A stretch of 64,000 nt of DNA from an uncultured Lachnospiraceae bacterium (GTDB lineage Bacteria > Bacillota > Clostridia > Lachnospirales > Lachnospiraceae), in the NCBI GenBank assembly GCA_950097145.1, contig CATNCF010000003.1, forward strand, positions 1 to 64,000, given 5' to 3'. Made by a program: the position numbers and the translations under genes. Under the pieces are notes generated by a model, which did not search any database, was not told the DNA's origin, and was given only the letters and a program-made list of their open reading frames with translations. This document shows, one piece after another, positions 54,007 through 63,851 of this stretch (the stretch's first letter is position 1; every line of letters begins with the position of its first letter).

Positions 54007-56250
54007 TTATAAGGCGGCAGGAGAGGCAGGAGCCGTTTGTTCGGGTTCTTTCTCATCTTCCTGTCCGTTGTTGACTGCACGATCAATGCTGCTGGGGGTA
54101 TCTACCACAGTATCGTCTACGGGGGCTGCATTTTCATTTTGCGGCGTCTGGGACGGAGCGTACAGATAAGAAATCTCATTGGAGCTTCGGAATACCGTGT
54201 CTGAAGAACCAAGCTGATTTACGATAAGAGTATTGGTTCCTTCAGACAGATCTCCCAAGGAAATGAGGAGTTCCTTATCACTGATAAATGAGGTAGGAAC
54301 TTTTACGCCATTTACGAACACTTTACTCCAGTTTGTGTAATTGGAACCGTGGATATGGAGCCCGTCTGCCTTCAGTTCTGTCCGGTTCGCAGTGACATCC
54401 TGTACGCCCATCTGCAGTTCAGAAGCAGGATAGGGATCTGCTCCATGATATGCATAGCGCTTTCCATATAAAATATCATACTGAAGTAATTCCATGTCTC
54501 TGGAAGCCTCTTCCGTCATTGCATATTGGCTGTTTTGGTGGAAGGAAAACATGGTTCCCTCGTGTATGCCGGCCTGATCTGTGACACTTGCAAGGAGCTG
54601 GTAAGAAGTCAAATCACGGTTGATTTTTTCAGCGCCAAAATTGTTCCAGGTTACGTATTTTGTCTTGAAAATATCTCCGCTTCTCATGTCCTCATTGGTG
54701 AGTCCCATGGTGGGAAGATGGTCGCCGAAAAATACCACCATCGTCTTCTCATTACGTTTTGAAAGCATATCAATCAGATTACCAATAAACTTATCCACTT
54801 CATGGATTTCATTTACATAATATTCCCATTCGTTATTTTTAGCTTCATTCATTGCGCCGTTTACGGTAATTTCCGGATTCGGAATCACTTTCTCGGCCGG
54901 GTAAGCGCCGTGTCCCTGAACAGTGATGGTATAGACAAAATCCTGCTGCGGAGTAGAATCCAGTGATTTTTTCACTTCATTAATGAGGATATCGTCTGTG
55001 GGCCAGGTACCAAGGGGGGTATATTCCTGGATATTCATCATTTCCTTACTGGTAAAACTGTCAAATCCCATCTGGGTAAAGGCATTTCTTCTGCTGTAGA
55101 AATTACCGCCGTTATTATGAACCACGTGAGTGCCGTAACCCAGATTCTTCCCCAGGTCGGAAGCAATGCTTTCACAAGAATTGGATTTCAATATAGTCTT
55201 GTAAGGATATTCCCCAAGGCCGAAAAACTGCATACCCATACCGGTGAGGATTTCAAACTCTGAATTTGCAGTACCAGCGCCAACCACCGGAACGGTCAGA
55301 TATCCGGAAGAGTAGTTCTGGTACAGATGGTCAAAGTTTGGTACTGGATTTTTGGAAAAATTCAAAAAGTTTATATCCTTTGGATCAATGAAAGACTCCA
55401 AAAGGACGCAGATAATATTCGGAAGTTCTTCTGTCTCTGTGTCTTTGTCAGGGACTTTGGAGAGCGCAGTATCTACTTGTTCCTGAGAATAATCACGGGG
55501 GGCGGTCATGCCCTGGTCTACCACGCTGGCAGAAAAGCTGTATACAAATCCATAGTCCTTGTATCCCTGTGCAATATTTTCAAAATAATCGGCGAGGATG
55601 TTGTTGCTGACCGCTGCGTTTGTCACCATGGGAATTAAAAATGCAAAAACGCCGATGGCAAGAGTGCTGGCCAGCTTATTCTGTTTTCCCTGATATTTCG
55701 GTCCCTTTTTCCATAAAACGATAATTCCGGCAAGTACGCATACTACCAGCAAGATGACGGCAACAGCTTCTGTGTTGCTGAAATAATTACTCTTCATAGT
55801 GAACAAATCATTAATGAGCTTGACATCCGTATAAGTGAAAGGCGTCACACGTTTTAACAGGATGCATCCATTAATAGTTCCAAGAAACAGCCATATGACA
55901 CTGATAATGGTGCGCATTAAAGCTCTTCTGCGGAAAAAATACACCAGGTGCAGGGAGGTGAATACAATTAGGGAATTGTATAAGAACGTGAGCCCCCGGT
56001 CAAACATAAATGCAAAAGCATCTGAGAAAGAGTGTCTGGAAATCACTTCAACCAGAAAGCAGATGGAACACGCAAGTATGTAATGGAAAATCAGCGAATA
56101 CTTATTCAATATTCCAATGAGTTTTTCCCGCTGCTCCGGGTTCAGCAGATGCCGTTTTTCTCTGGAGTTCCTTTTTGCATTTCTTTTTTCACAAAAAGAC
56201 TTGTATTTTTCTGTAAACTTTTGTAAAGTGTTTTTTGCAGTGTGCATCAT
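54007..56250 (-). CDS. LTA-synthase-family sulfatase-fold membrane enzyme
   Basis: About 747 residues. A basic cytoplasmic N-terminus is followed by five membrane helices (to about residue 230). An extracellular sulfatase-fold domain then shows PNIICVLLESFIDP, the nucleophile-type Thr in VGAGTANSEFEILTGM, HNNGGNFYSRRNAFTQMGFD and the metal site VVFFGDHLPTMG. This matches polyglycerol-phosphate lipoteichoic acid synthases and related phosphoglycerol transferases. A C-terminal extension of about 130 residues (Ig/IPT-like, then a Pro/Glu/Ala tail) is unusual. Start candidates are ATG 56250 and ATG 56247 behind GGAGG. Confidence 0.88.
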   Translation of the reverse strand: MMHTAKNTLQKFTEKYKSFCEKRNAKRNSREKRHLLNPEQREKLIGILNKYSLIFHYILACSICFLVEVISRHSFSDAFAFMFDRGLTFLYNSLIVFTSLHLVYFFRRRALMRTIISVIWLFLGTINGCILLKRVTPFTYTDVKLINDLFTMKSNYFSNTEAVAVILLVVCVLAGIIVLWKKGPKYQGKQNKLASTLAIGVFAFLIPMVTNAAVSNNILADYFENIAQGYKDYGFVYSFSASVVDQGMTAPRDYSQEQVDTALSKVPDKDTETEELPNIICVLLESFIDPKDINFLNFSKNPVPNFDHLYQNYSSGYLTVPVVGAGTANSEFEILTGMGMQFFGLGEYPYKTILKSNSCESIASDLGKNLGYGTHVVHNNGGNFYSRRNAFTQMGFDSFTSKEMMNIQEYTPLGTWPTDDILINEVKKSLDSTPQQDFVYTITVQGHGAYPAEKVIPNPEITVNGAMNEAKNNEWEYYVNEIHEVDKFIGNLIDMLSKRNEKTMVVFFGDHLPTMGLTNEDMRSGDIFKTKYVTWNNFGAEKINRDLTSYQLLASVTDQAGIHEGTMFSFHQNSQYAMTEEASRDMELLQYDILYGKRYAYHGADPYPASELQMGVQDVTANRTELKADGLHIHGSNYTNWSKVFVNGVKVPTSFISDKELLISLGDLSEGTNTLIVNQLGSSDTVFRSSNEISYLYAPSQTPQNENAAPVDDTVVDTPSSIDRAVNNGQEDEKEPEQTAPASPAAL

Positions 56251-56315
56251 AGTTTCCTCCATATATATATGTGAACTGATTATGAACAAAATATGAATAC
56301 GTTTTTTCAAAGCAA

Positions 56316-56344
56316 AGATTAGATCACTTTAAGAAAAAAGTCAA
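56316..56344 (-). promoter_or_regulatory. Promoter of the LTA-synthase-like gene
   Basis: On the minus strand TTGACT (56339-56344), 17-bp spacer, TAATCT (56316-56321). The leader to the start codon is about 60 bases. Confidence 0.65.
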
Positions 56345-56360
56345 TGGAGAAAATGTAAAA

Positions 56361-56389
56361 TTTACGAATCTTATAGGAAATATTAAGAT
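56361..56389 (+). promoter_or_regulatory. Probable promoter of the folate operon
   Basis: TTTACG (56361-56366), 17-bp spacer, TAAGAT (56384-56389), divergent from the neighbouring promoter. AATCTTA and TTAAGATT around the spacer form a loose inverted repeat. Confidence 0.5.
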
Positions 56390-56429
56390 TTTCTTTATAA
56401 ATTGTGCAAAATTAAAAAGGATGATTAAT

Positions 56430-57740
56430 ATGGTAAAAGAAGCAGATACCCAGGCATATTTGGATCAGCTTGGCAGAAGAACAGGCATGGTTTTGGGACT
56501 TGACAGCATTTGTGAGTTGATGGCGGAGCTTGGGAATATACAGGATGGACTGAATATTGTCCATGTGGCGGGAACCAATGGAAAGGGGTCCGTTTGTGCG
56601 TTTTTGTCTTCTATTCTGACAGAAGCAGGAATTCGGAACGGAATGTATACCTCCCCCGCTGTTTTTTCCAGGCTGGAACAGTATCAGGTGGATGGAGAGA
56701 ATATTACAAGCCAGGAGTTTTCAGAGATCATTGCCCAGGTCCGCAGAGCTTGTGAGACAATGACGGAACGGGGAAAGAACCAGCCTACCGTCTTTGAAGT
56801 GGAGACTGCGGCGGCATTTTTATATTTTTACCGCAGGCAGTGCCAGGTAGTGATATTAGAAACCGGAATGGGCGGAGAAACGGACGCCACCAATATCATT
56901 ACGCATCCTTTGCTGTGTGTTCTTACTTCAATCAGCATGGATCATATGAAATTTTTGGGAACCAGCCTGGAAGAGATTGCAGAGGCAAAGGCGGGGATTA
57001 TAAAAGAAAATTGCCGGACAGTGGCAGTAAAACCCAGACAAAAGCAGGTGCAGCGTGTTTTGGAGGAACGCTGTAAAGAAAAACATGCGGCGCTCGTCTA
57101 TAGTGATGCGCACCAGGCGGAGGATATTAAATTTGGCACAGAGAATCAGAATTTGTCCTTCCGCTATGGGGAACTTGGGGAGGTGAAGCTGTCAATGGCT
57201 GGGGCATATCAGGTACAGAATGCAGTCTGCGCCATAGAAGCGGCAATGGCTTTGCGCGAAGCAGGATATTTCATCTGTGATGAAAATATCCTTACAGGAC
57301 TTAGGAAGGCGCGCTGGGAGGGAAGGTTTTCCGTACTGCATACAGAACCGCTGTTTGTTATGGATGGAGCCCATAACCTGGACGCGGCAAAAAAATTGCG
57401 GGAAACCTTGAAAAGGGGTTTTACAAATTACAAATTAATCTATATAATAGGAGTACTTGCAGATAAGGAGCATGAAGAAATGCTGAAAATAATGGTTCCG
57501 CTGGCATGGAAGGTATTTACAGTTACCCCTTCAACCTCCAGGGCTATGGACGGAGAAGCGCTGGCACAGGAGGCGGAACAGTATCACAGTCAGGTCCGGT
57601 ACTGCCCCCATATGGCGGATGCAGTTTCGGCGGCTTTTGAGAGTGCACAAGGAGAACATGCCATGATACTTGCATTTGGCTCCCTGTCCTATTTGAATGA
57701 ATTGCGAGAAATTCTCAAGGAGAAATATTATGATAGATAA
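56430..57740 (+). CDS. folC: Folylpolyglutamate synthase / dihydrofolate synthase
   Basis: 436 residues, Mur-ligase fold. The P-loop is [20 protein letters not shown], followed by [35 protein letters not shown] and [12 protein letters not shown] in the C-terminal domain. It adds glutamate to dihydropteroate and to folates. The start at 56430 uses AAAGGATGA; 56421 is an alternative. It is the first gene of a folate operon and overlaps folE. Confidence 0.94.
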   Translation: MVKEADTQAYLDQLGRRTGMVLGLDSICELMAELGNIQDGLNIVHVAGTNGKGSVCAFLSSILTEAGIRNGMYTSPAVFSRLEQYQVDGENITSQEFSEIIAQVRRACETMTERGKNQPTVFEVETAAAFLYFYRRQCQVVILETGMGGETDATNIITHPLLCVLTSISMDHMKFLGTSLEEIAEAKAGIIKENCRTVAVKPRQKQVQRVLEERCKEKHAALVYSDAHQAEDIKFGTENQNLSFRYGELGEVKLSMAGAYQVQNAVCAIEAAMALREAGYFICDENILTGLRKARWEGRFSVLHTEPLFVMDGAHNLDAAKKLRETLKRGFTNYKLIYIIGVLADKEHEEMLKIMVPLAWKVFTVTPSTSRAMDGEALAQEAEQYHSQVRYCPHMADAVSAAFESAQGEHAMILAFGSLSYLNELREILKEKYYDR

Positions 57741-58287
57741 GGAAAAGATCCGGCAGGCAGTAACCCTGCTGCTGGAGGGAATCGGAGAGGAACCAGCAAG
57801 AGAAGGGCTGAAAGAAACTCCTGACCGGATTGCACGGATGTATGAGGAGATTTTTGCCGGACTGGAACAGTCGCCCAGGGAAGCCCTGAGCAAGACTTTT
57901 GAGGTGACAGACTGCGGCATGGTGCTGGAGAAGGATATTGTCTTTTATTCCACCTGCGAGCATCATCTCCTGCCGTTTTATGGCAAGGCAAGCATTGCCT
58001 ATCTTCCAGACGGCAAGGTGGCAGGGTTAAGCAAACTGGCCAGAACCGTTGAAGTTTATGCCCGCAGGCCGCAGCTCCAGGAGCGGCTGACGGCTCAGAT
58101 TGCAGACGCGCTGATGGAATATTTAAAACCCAAAGGGGTCATGGTAATGCTTCAGGCGGAGCATATGTGTATGACCATGCGGGGGGTGAAAAAGCCTGGA
58201 GCTCAGACAGTTACGCTGATTACCAGAGGGGAATTTGATAAAAACCAGTGCCTGCAGGAGGAATTTTGGCGGATGATGGGAAAATAA
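57730..58287 (+). CDS. folE: GTP cyclohydrolase I
   Basis: 185 residues, the typical type I size. Zinc ligands are visible in [10 protein letters not shown] and [29 protein letters not shown] is the conserved GTP-site block. It turns GTP into dihydroneopterin triphosphate, the first step to folate. The ATG overlaps the folC stop and has AAGGAG upstream. Confidence 0.96.
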   Translation: MIDKEKIRQAVTLLLEGIGEEPAREGLKETPDRIARMYEEIFAGLEQSPREALSKTFEVTDCGMVLEKDIVFYSTCEHHLLPFYGKASIAYLPDGKVAGLSKLARTVEVYARRPQLQERLTAQIADALMEYLKPKGVMVMLQAEHMCMTMRGVKKPGAQTVTLITRGEFDKNQCLQEEFWRMMGK

Positions 58288-58321
58288 TGTATAATTTGAC
58301 GGACAGGAGAAAGAGGACAGC

Positions 58322-59149
58322 ATGAAAAAGACAGTATTTAAAATTGGCGGCAGGGAATTTGATCTGGCAGGCAGAACTTATATTATGGGAATTTTAAATG
58401 TGACGCCGGATTCCTTTTCTGACGGAGGAAAATTCAATCAGGAAGACGCGGCGTTAAAGCATGTGGAAGAGATGATTGCAGAGGGGGCAGATATCATTGA
58501 TGTGGGAGGGGAGTCCACAAGGCCCGGCCACCAGCAGATTACAGAGGAAGAAGAAATCATAAGGACAGCGTCCATGATAGGAAAGATTTCAGAAAGATTT
58601 GACATTCCCATATCCATTGATACCTATAAGGCAAAGGTGGCGTCTGCGGCAGTCCAGGCAGGGGCCGGTCTTGTAAATGATATCTGGGGATTAAAATACG
58701 ATCCTGGAATGGCGAATTTGATCGCTGAATCCGGGATATCTTGCTGCCTGATGCATAACCGCAAGAATGCCCAATATCGTAATTTTATAGAGGATGTGAA
58801 GGAAGAACTAAGAGAAAGCCTGAGCCTTGCAGAACAGGCTGGGATTGCAAGGGATAAGATTCTGCTGGATCCCGGCGTGGGATTTGGTAAAACTTATGAA
58901 CAGAATCTGGAAATTATCCGCAGGCTTTCCCAATTAAATGATCTGGGATATCCGCTGCTGTTGGGAACTTCCAGGAAGTCTGTGATTGGACTTGCTCTGG
59001 ATCTTCCAGTGACTGAGCGGATGGAAGGGACGCTGGTGACTACTGTATTTGGCGTGCTGGCAGGATGCGCCTTTGTGCGGGTGCATGATGTGAAAGAGAA
59101 TAAACGTGCAATTCAGATGGCGGAAGCGCTTCAGGAGGTCTTAAAATGA
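58322..59149 (+). CDS. folP: Dihydropteroate synthase
   Basis: 275 residues, TIM barrel. Motifs GILNVTPDSFSDGG, DVGGESTRPGH, ISIDTYKAKVA, LVNDIWGLKYD and LLLGTSRKS are all present. It joins p-aminobenzoate to the pterin pyrophosphate and is the sulfonamide target. AGGAG lies upstream, and its stop overlaps the next ATG (ATGA). Confidence 0.96.
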   Translation: MKKTVFKIGGREFDLAGRTYIMGILNVTPDSFSDGGKFNQEDAALKHVEEMIAEGADIIDVGGESTRPGHQQITEEEEIIRTASMIGKISERFDIPISIDTYKAKVASAAVQAGAGLVNDIWGLKYDPGMANLIAESGISCCLMHNRKNAQYRNFIEDVKEELRESLSLAEQAGIARDKILLDPGVGFGKTYEQNLEIIRRLSQLNDLGYPLLLGTSRKSVIGLALDLPVTERMEGTLVTTVFGVLAGCAFVRVHDVKENKRAIQMAEALQEVLK

Positions 59150-59973
59150 CAGAAGAACTGGATCAAATACAAATTAAGAACCTGGAAGTTTTTGGAAAAC
59201 ACGGCGTCTTTCAGGAAGAAAATAAGCTGGGACAGAAATTTTTAATCAATGCCGCCGTCTATACCCATACCAGGGAGGCTGGATTAAAAGACGATTTGAC
59301 AAAATCCATCCATTATGGTGAGATGGCTCATTTTATGACAGATTTTATGATAAATCATACTTATCAGTTGATTGAGACAGTGGCAGAGCAGATGGCAAGA
59401 GCGCTGCTTTTGGCATTTCCGGCAATGGAAAAAATTACTTTGGAAATTTGCAAGCCATGGGCGCCTGTAGGTCTTCCCATGGAGACTGTCTCGGTAAAGA
59501 TTACCAGAGGGTGGCACTGTGCTTACGTAGCGGTGGGTTCCAATTTGGGCGACCGGGGAGCGTATATCCGTAAAGGAGTGGAAGCCCTGGGGGAAAATCA
59601 GGATTGTATTGTGGAAAAAGAATCACAAATCATTGTTACAAAGCCTTATGGCGGCGTGGAACAGCCGGATTTTCTCAACGGTATGCTGAAGATCCGTACT
59701 TTATTATCGCCCATGGAACTGCTGGATTTGCTTCATCAGGTGGAACAGGGGGCCCACCGGGAACGAAAGATTCACTGGGGTCCCAGAACTCTGGATTTGG
59801 ATATTATTTTCTATGACGACTGGATCGTGGACGAAAAGCGTCTTCAAATTCCACACCCGGATATGCAGAACCGGGAATTTGTATTAAAGCCTTTGGCAGA
59901 ATTAGCGCCTTATTACCGCCATCCCTTGTCAGGGAAAACGGTGGAAGAGATGCTTTTGGCCCTTAAGAAATAA
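59146..59973 (+). CDS. folBK: Dihydroneopterin aldolase-HPPK fusion
   Basis: 275 residues, two enzymes in one chain. Residues 1-120 are dihydroneopterin aldolase (IKNLEVFGKHGVFQEENKLG, HYGEMAHF, ICKPWAPVGLP). Residues 125-275 are hydroxymethylpterin pyrophosphokinase (YVAVGSNLGDR, KPYGGVEQPDFLNGM, GPRTLDLDIIFYDD, IPHPDMQNREFVL). They carry out consecutive steps before FolP. The fusion is common in Clostridia. Confidence 0.95.
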   Translation: MTEELDQIQIKNLEVFGKHGVFQEENKLGQKFLINAAVYTHTREAGLKDDLTKSIHYGEMAHFMTDFMINHTYQLIETVAEQMARALLLAFPAMEKITLEICKPWAPVGLPMETVSVKITRGWHCAYVAVGSNLGDRGAYIRKGVEALGENQDCIVEKESQIIVTKPYGGVEQPDFLNGMLKIRTLLSPMELLDLLHQVEQGAHRERKIHWGPRTLDLDIIFYDDWIVDEKRLQIPHPDMQNREFVLKPLAELAPYYRHPLSGKTVEEMLLALKK

Positions 59974-59999
59974 GTGCGGCAAATTGGGAGATAAGCGGG

Positions 60000-60941
60000 A
60001 TGGAAGAACACAGCTTTGCATATGAGAAGAAGGACAGCGGATTTTGCATTCTCCGGGTGTACGGCCGCAGCGGCCGTGTGGTGATACCGGAACGGATAGA
60101 AGGAATTCCGGTAACGGAAGTTTCTGCCTATGCCTTTGCCCGGGAGAAGGACGAAGAGCCGGAACATGACAGCGGTTTTCCTTGCATCTGCGGGACAGAA
60201 CTGGAAGAACTATATCTGCCAAAAACCATTCGAAGTCTGGGAAGGTATATTTTTTATAACTGCCTGAATTTTAGCAGACTGTCTTTTTACAGCAACCTTG
60301 CCTATATGGGAGCCGGGGCATTTACAGGATGCGGGAACCTGTCCCATCTGGAACTGCATCAGGTGGAAGGCGGTTCCTGCCTCCGGGAAATTTTGCAGGA
60401 TTTGAAACAAAAGGTGACAGTGGACTGTTATCTGGAACTGGAAATTCCTGCTGGAATGGAAAAGCGCTGGCGTTTAATTTACCCGGAATTTTTTGAAGAA
60501 GCAGTGGAAAATACTCCGGCCAGGATTATTTCCACTCAGACCCATGGTATGGGTATTCAGTACCGCAACGCATTCCGGAATACCCAGGTGGTTTTTGAAG
60601 AGTATGACAGGCTTTTTGAGACGGGAAAGCATCATATAGATTTGCCGGATCTTGCCGAGATGGTTTTGGCAAGGCTGCAGTTTCCCTATGAACTGGGGGA
60701 GGGCACAAAGGAATATACTTCTTGGCTGTCAGAAAACCTGAGGGCGGGCGCGGAATTCTGTGTTTTGAGGAACGATGTGGAGGCCATGCGCTGGCTGGCA
60801 GAAGTATTTGTGTCAGAGGACAGGCAGATGGAACTGCTGCTTGATACAGCTAAGAGGCGGGAAGCGCCGGAACTGGTGAGTCTGCTGATGGATGTGAAGC
60901 ACCGGAGATTTCCCGGAAAGAAAAAGAAATTCAGTTTGTAA
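60000..60941 (+). CDS. BspA-type leucine-rich repeat protein, cytoplasmic
   Basis: 313 residues with no signal peptide. The first 150 residues carry LRR_5-like repeats (VVIPERIEGIPVTEV, ELEELYLPKTIRSLGRYIFY, MGAGAFTGCGNLSHL). The remainder is helical with no recognised domain (AMRWLAEVFVSEDRQMELL). It starts 26 bases after folBK and lies 13 bases before the VWA gene, so it is part of a cassette with that protein and the MoxR ATPase, possibly as a substrate adaptor. Confidence 0.8.
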   Translation: MEEHSFAYEKKDSGFCILRVYGRSGRVVIPERIEGIPVTEVSAYAFAREKDEEPEHDSGFPCICGTELEELYLPKTIRSLGRYIFYNCLNFSRLSFYSNLAYMGAGAFTGCGNLSHLELHQVEGGSCLREILQDLKQKVTVDCYLELEIPAGMEKRWRLIYPEFFEEAVENTPARIISTQTHGMGIQYRNAFRNTQVVFEEYDRLFETGKHHIDLPDLAEMVLARLQFPYELGEGTKEYTSWLSENLRAGAEFCVLRNDVEAMRWLAEVFVSEDRQMELLLDTAKRREAPELVSLLMDVKHRRFPGKKKKFSL

Positions 60942-60954
60942 AGGGTGTGCCAAA

Positions 60955-62262
60955 ATGTTTGAGGAACAGTTATTGGAAAAAGTGGATATCTGTAATGAGA
61001 TTTTGGCGGACTGCCGGAACGAACTGTATCTGAGTATGCGTTTTCTGGACGTGGCGCTGCACAGCCTGGCGCCGGAAGCTTCCATGGAATTGGAGCGGAC
61101 AGCGGCAGATGGGAAAGTGCTGCGGTATAATCCGGAATTTCTCATGGAACAGTACCGAAAAGGGAATACAATCGTGAACCGCTGCTATCTCCACAGTATT
61201 TTTCACTGTCTGCTGGGACATGTGTGGAACCAAAGAGGGGCAGAAGACAGGCAGCTTTGGAATCTTGCCTGTGATATAGCAGTGGAATCCATCCTGGACG
61301 GTTTGGCCTGCCGCTGCCTGAGGGTTCCTTCCCGGCCTTACCGCAGGGCGGTGTATCAGGGGCTTAGTAAAAAACTGCCGGTACTGAACGGGGAGGGGAT
61401 ATTTTATCTCTTGCAGAACGCGAAGCTGGATCTCCGTACTGTGGCGCGGATGATCCACGAATTTACAATCGATGAGCATTTCTTGTGGGAACGCCAGGAT
61501 AATCATCCTCAGGCGCCTATGGAACAGGAGAATCAGTGGAAAGATATCCGGGACCGGATGGAGACAGAACTTGATACTTTTTCAAAAGAAGCCGCGGAAG
61601 AATCCAAAGGCCTGAAAGAGCAGATCCAGGTAGAAAACCGTCAGCGGTATGATTACAAGGAATTTCTAAAGAAATTTTGCGTATTAAAAGAAGAAATGCA
61701 GGTAGATCTGGACAGTTATGATTATATCTTCTATCATTACGGCATGAAATTGTATGGGAATATGCCATTGATTGAGCATTTGGAGACAAGGGAAGTAAAA
61801 AAAGTGGAAGATCTTGTGATTGTGATTGACACTTCCATGTCCTGCAAACCCAGCCTTGTACAGAAATTCCTGGAAGAAACCTACAGTATTTTAAGCCAGT
61901 CAGAATCCTTTAGCCGGAAATTCTGCGTGCATATTCTGCAGTGCGACGAGCGGGTAAGATCTGATATCGTAGTGACTGACAGGAAGCAGCTTTCGGAATA
62001 TAGGAAGAAGTTCCAGGTACAGGGGATGGGAGGCACAGATTTCCGCCCAGCCTTTCAATATGTGAATGATTTACTGGCAAAGAAACAATTCCAGAACCTG
62101 CGGGGGCTGATTTATTTTACAGACGGATATGGGACTTTTCCAGTAAAAAAGCCGCCTTTTGACACGGCATTCGTGTTTTTCCGGGAAGATTTTCTGGATG
62201 TGGACGTGCCGTCCTGGGCAATCAAGCTGATCCTGGATGAAAGTTATTGCTCCGGCGGATAA
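60955..62262 (+). CDS. VWA-like / DUF2201 metallopeptidase-like protein with degenerate HEXXH
   Basis: 435 residues of the COG3864 type. The N-terminal domain (1-190) resembles DUF2201 putative metallopeptidases: the motif is CYLHSIFHCLLGH, with His80 and His84 but Ser81 where the catalytic Glu should be, then WNLACDIAVESILDG. A helical linker leads to the C-terminal VWA-like domain with the metal-site motif VIDTSMSCKPS, GMGGTDFRPAF and YFTDGYG. Loss of the Glu suggests binding rather than cleavage. Such proteins are usually encoded beside MoxR ATPases, as here. Confidence 0.88.
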   Translation: MFEEQLLEKVDICNEILADCRNELYLSMRFLDVALHSLAPEASMELERTAADGKVLRYNPEFLMEQYRKGNTIVNRCYLHSIFHCLLGHVWNQRGAEDRQLWNLACDIAVESILDGLACRCLRVPSRPYRRAVYQGLSKKLPVLNGEGIFYLLQNAKLDLRTVARMIHEFTIDEHFLWERQDNHPQAPMEQENQWKDIRDRMETELDTFSKEAAEESKGLKEQIQVENRQRYDYKEFLKKFCVLKEEMQVDLDSYDYIFYHYGMKLYGNMPLIEHLETREVKKVEDLVIVIDTSMSCKPSLVQKFLEETYSILSQSESFSRKFCVHILQCDERVRSDIVVTDRKQLSEYRKKFQVQGMGGTDFRPAFQYVNDLLAKKQFQNLRGLIYFTDGYGTFPVKKPPFDTAFVFFREDFLDVDVPSWAIKLILDESYCSGG

Positions 62263-62334
62263 ATAACGGTATTGAAATATCGGAGTAATAGATTGTGCCG
62301 CCGCAGAACCTGCGGGGTGAGTTGGAGGAAGCTT

Positions 62335-63840
62335 ATGAATATCAAACGGACCAAGGAAGAAATTAAAAATACCATAGAAGCGTATCTTTTGAAAGATTCA
62401 TATGGGAATTATGAGATCCCGCCGATTCGTCAGCGCCCCATATTCCTGCTGGGTTCGCCGGGGATTGGCAAGACCCAGATTATGGAGCAGATTTCAAGAG
62501 AATGCGGCATCGGGCTTGTGGCATATACGATGACCCATCACACAAGGCAGAGCGCCATCGGCCTTCCCTTTATTTCCAACAAGCAGTATCAGTCCCGGAA
62601 ATATGCAGTGACGGAATACACCATGAGTGAAATTGTGGCTTCTGTTTATGAAAAGATGGAATCCACGGGCCTTAGGGAAGGTATTTTGTTCCTGGACGAG
62701 ATTAATTGTGTATCGGAAACTTTAGCGCCTGCAATGCTTCAGTTTCTTCAGTGCAAGTCTTTTGGAAATCATCAAATACCGGAGGGCTGGGTGATTGTGG
62801 CTGCGGGAAATCCCCCGGAATTTAACCGTTCTGTCCGGGAATTTGATATGGTTACCCTGGATCGGGTGAAAAAGATAGAAGTGGAAGCAGATTTCCAGGT
62901 CTGGAAGGAATATGCATATGGCCAGGGAATCCACGGGGCAGTGATTTCCTATTTGAATACCAGGAAACAGAATTTCTACCAGATGGAGACTACGGTGGAC
63001 GGAAGGAATTTTGCCACGCCAAGGGGCTGGGAGGATCTCTCAAATCTGATCCAGGTATACGAAAAACTGGAAAAAACAGTGGACAGCCAGGTTGTGATAC
63101 AGTATATCCAGTTTCCTAAAGTTGCCAAGGATTTTGCCAATTATCTGGAACTCTATTACAAGTACCGTACAGATTACCAGATAGAGGAAATTTTAAAAGG
63201 GAACCTGGATGAAATTCTGCTGAAAAAAGTAGCCCATGCTTCCTTTGATGAACGGATCTCTGTGCTGGGGCTTTTGATCTCCCGTGTAAACGAAGTGTTA
63301 AAATCAGCGGTGCAGACAGAACGTTATATGGAACATCTCCAGTCGCTCCTTACGGAATACAAAGAGCTGACACAGGCTGTAAGGGAAGAGCCGGATGGAC
63401 AGAAGTTATTATGTCATGTAGCTGAAACGTGCAGTATAGATTATGAAAAGAAGAAAAAGGCAAAGCTTTTAAGCCGTGAGATGGAAGCGCAGTACCGCAG
63501 GGTACAGGGAACGCTGGAAAAGTTCTGCCATACTTTAAAATTGGAAGATATCCATGAGAAAGAGGGCGCGTTTGACAGGATCAGGGAATTGTTTAGTCAG
63601 GAGAATGATAATTTTGAAAAGCAGCAGACAGAAGCTTCTGAGAAGTTAGAGCATGTTTTTGATTTCCTGGAGGGTGCTTTTGGAAACAGCCAGGAATTGG
63701 TGATGTTTCTGACTGAATTAAATTCTAATTCTTACAGCGTTAGTTTTCTGCAGGAATATGAATGTGAGAGGTATTACTATTATAATAAAGAATTACTGTT
63801 TGATGAGAGACGTAAGAATCTGTTAAAGCGGATGTCTTAG
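62335..63840 (+). CDS. MoxR-type AAA ATPase
   Basis: 501 residues from the ATG at 62335 (TTGGAGGAAG upstream; the in-frame start at 62272 has none). Walker A is LLGSPGIGKTQIM, Walker B ILFLDEINCVSE and sensor 1 VIVAAGNPPEFN. The lid domain and a long helical C-terminus (from about 300) follow. MoxR ATPases act as chaperones with VWA partners to assemble or activate complexes; the partner here is the preceding gene. Confidence 0.9.
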   Translation: MNIKRTKEEIKNTIEAYLLKDSYGNYEIPPIRQRPIFLLGSPGIGKTQIMEQISRECGIGLVAYTMTHHTRQSAIGLPFISNKQYQSRKYAVTEYTMSEIVASVYEKMESTGLREGILFLDEINCVSETLAPAMLQFLQCKSFGNHQIPEGWVIVAAGNPPEFNRSVREFDMVTLDRVKKIEVEADFQVWKEYAYGQGIHGAVISYLNTRKQNFYQMETTVDGRNFATPRGWEDLSNLIQVYEKLEKTVDSQVVIQYIQFPKVAKDFANYLELYYKYRTDYQIEEILKGNLDEILLKKVAHASFDERISVLGLLISRVNEVLKSAVQTERYMEHLQSLLTEYKELTQAVREEPDGQKLLCHVAETCSIDYEKKKKAKLLSREMEAQYRRVQGTLEKFCHTLKLEDIHEKEGAFDRIRELFSQENDNFEKQQTEASEKLEHVFDFLEGAFGNSQELVMFLTELNSNSYSVSFLQEYECERYYYYNKELLFDERRKNLLKRMS

Positions 63841-63851
63841 TGGAGGAAAAA

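Noticed and set aside
56251-56429. Leader before folC, checked for a tetrahydrofolate riboswitch
   Set aside because: The gap is short and taken up by two divergent promoters; no conserved riboswitch core was recognised.
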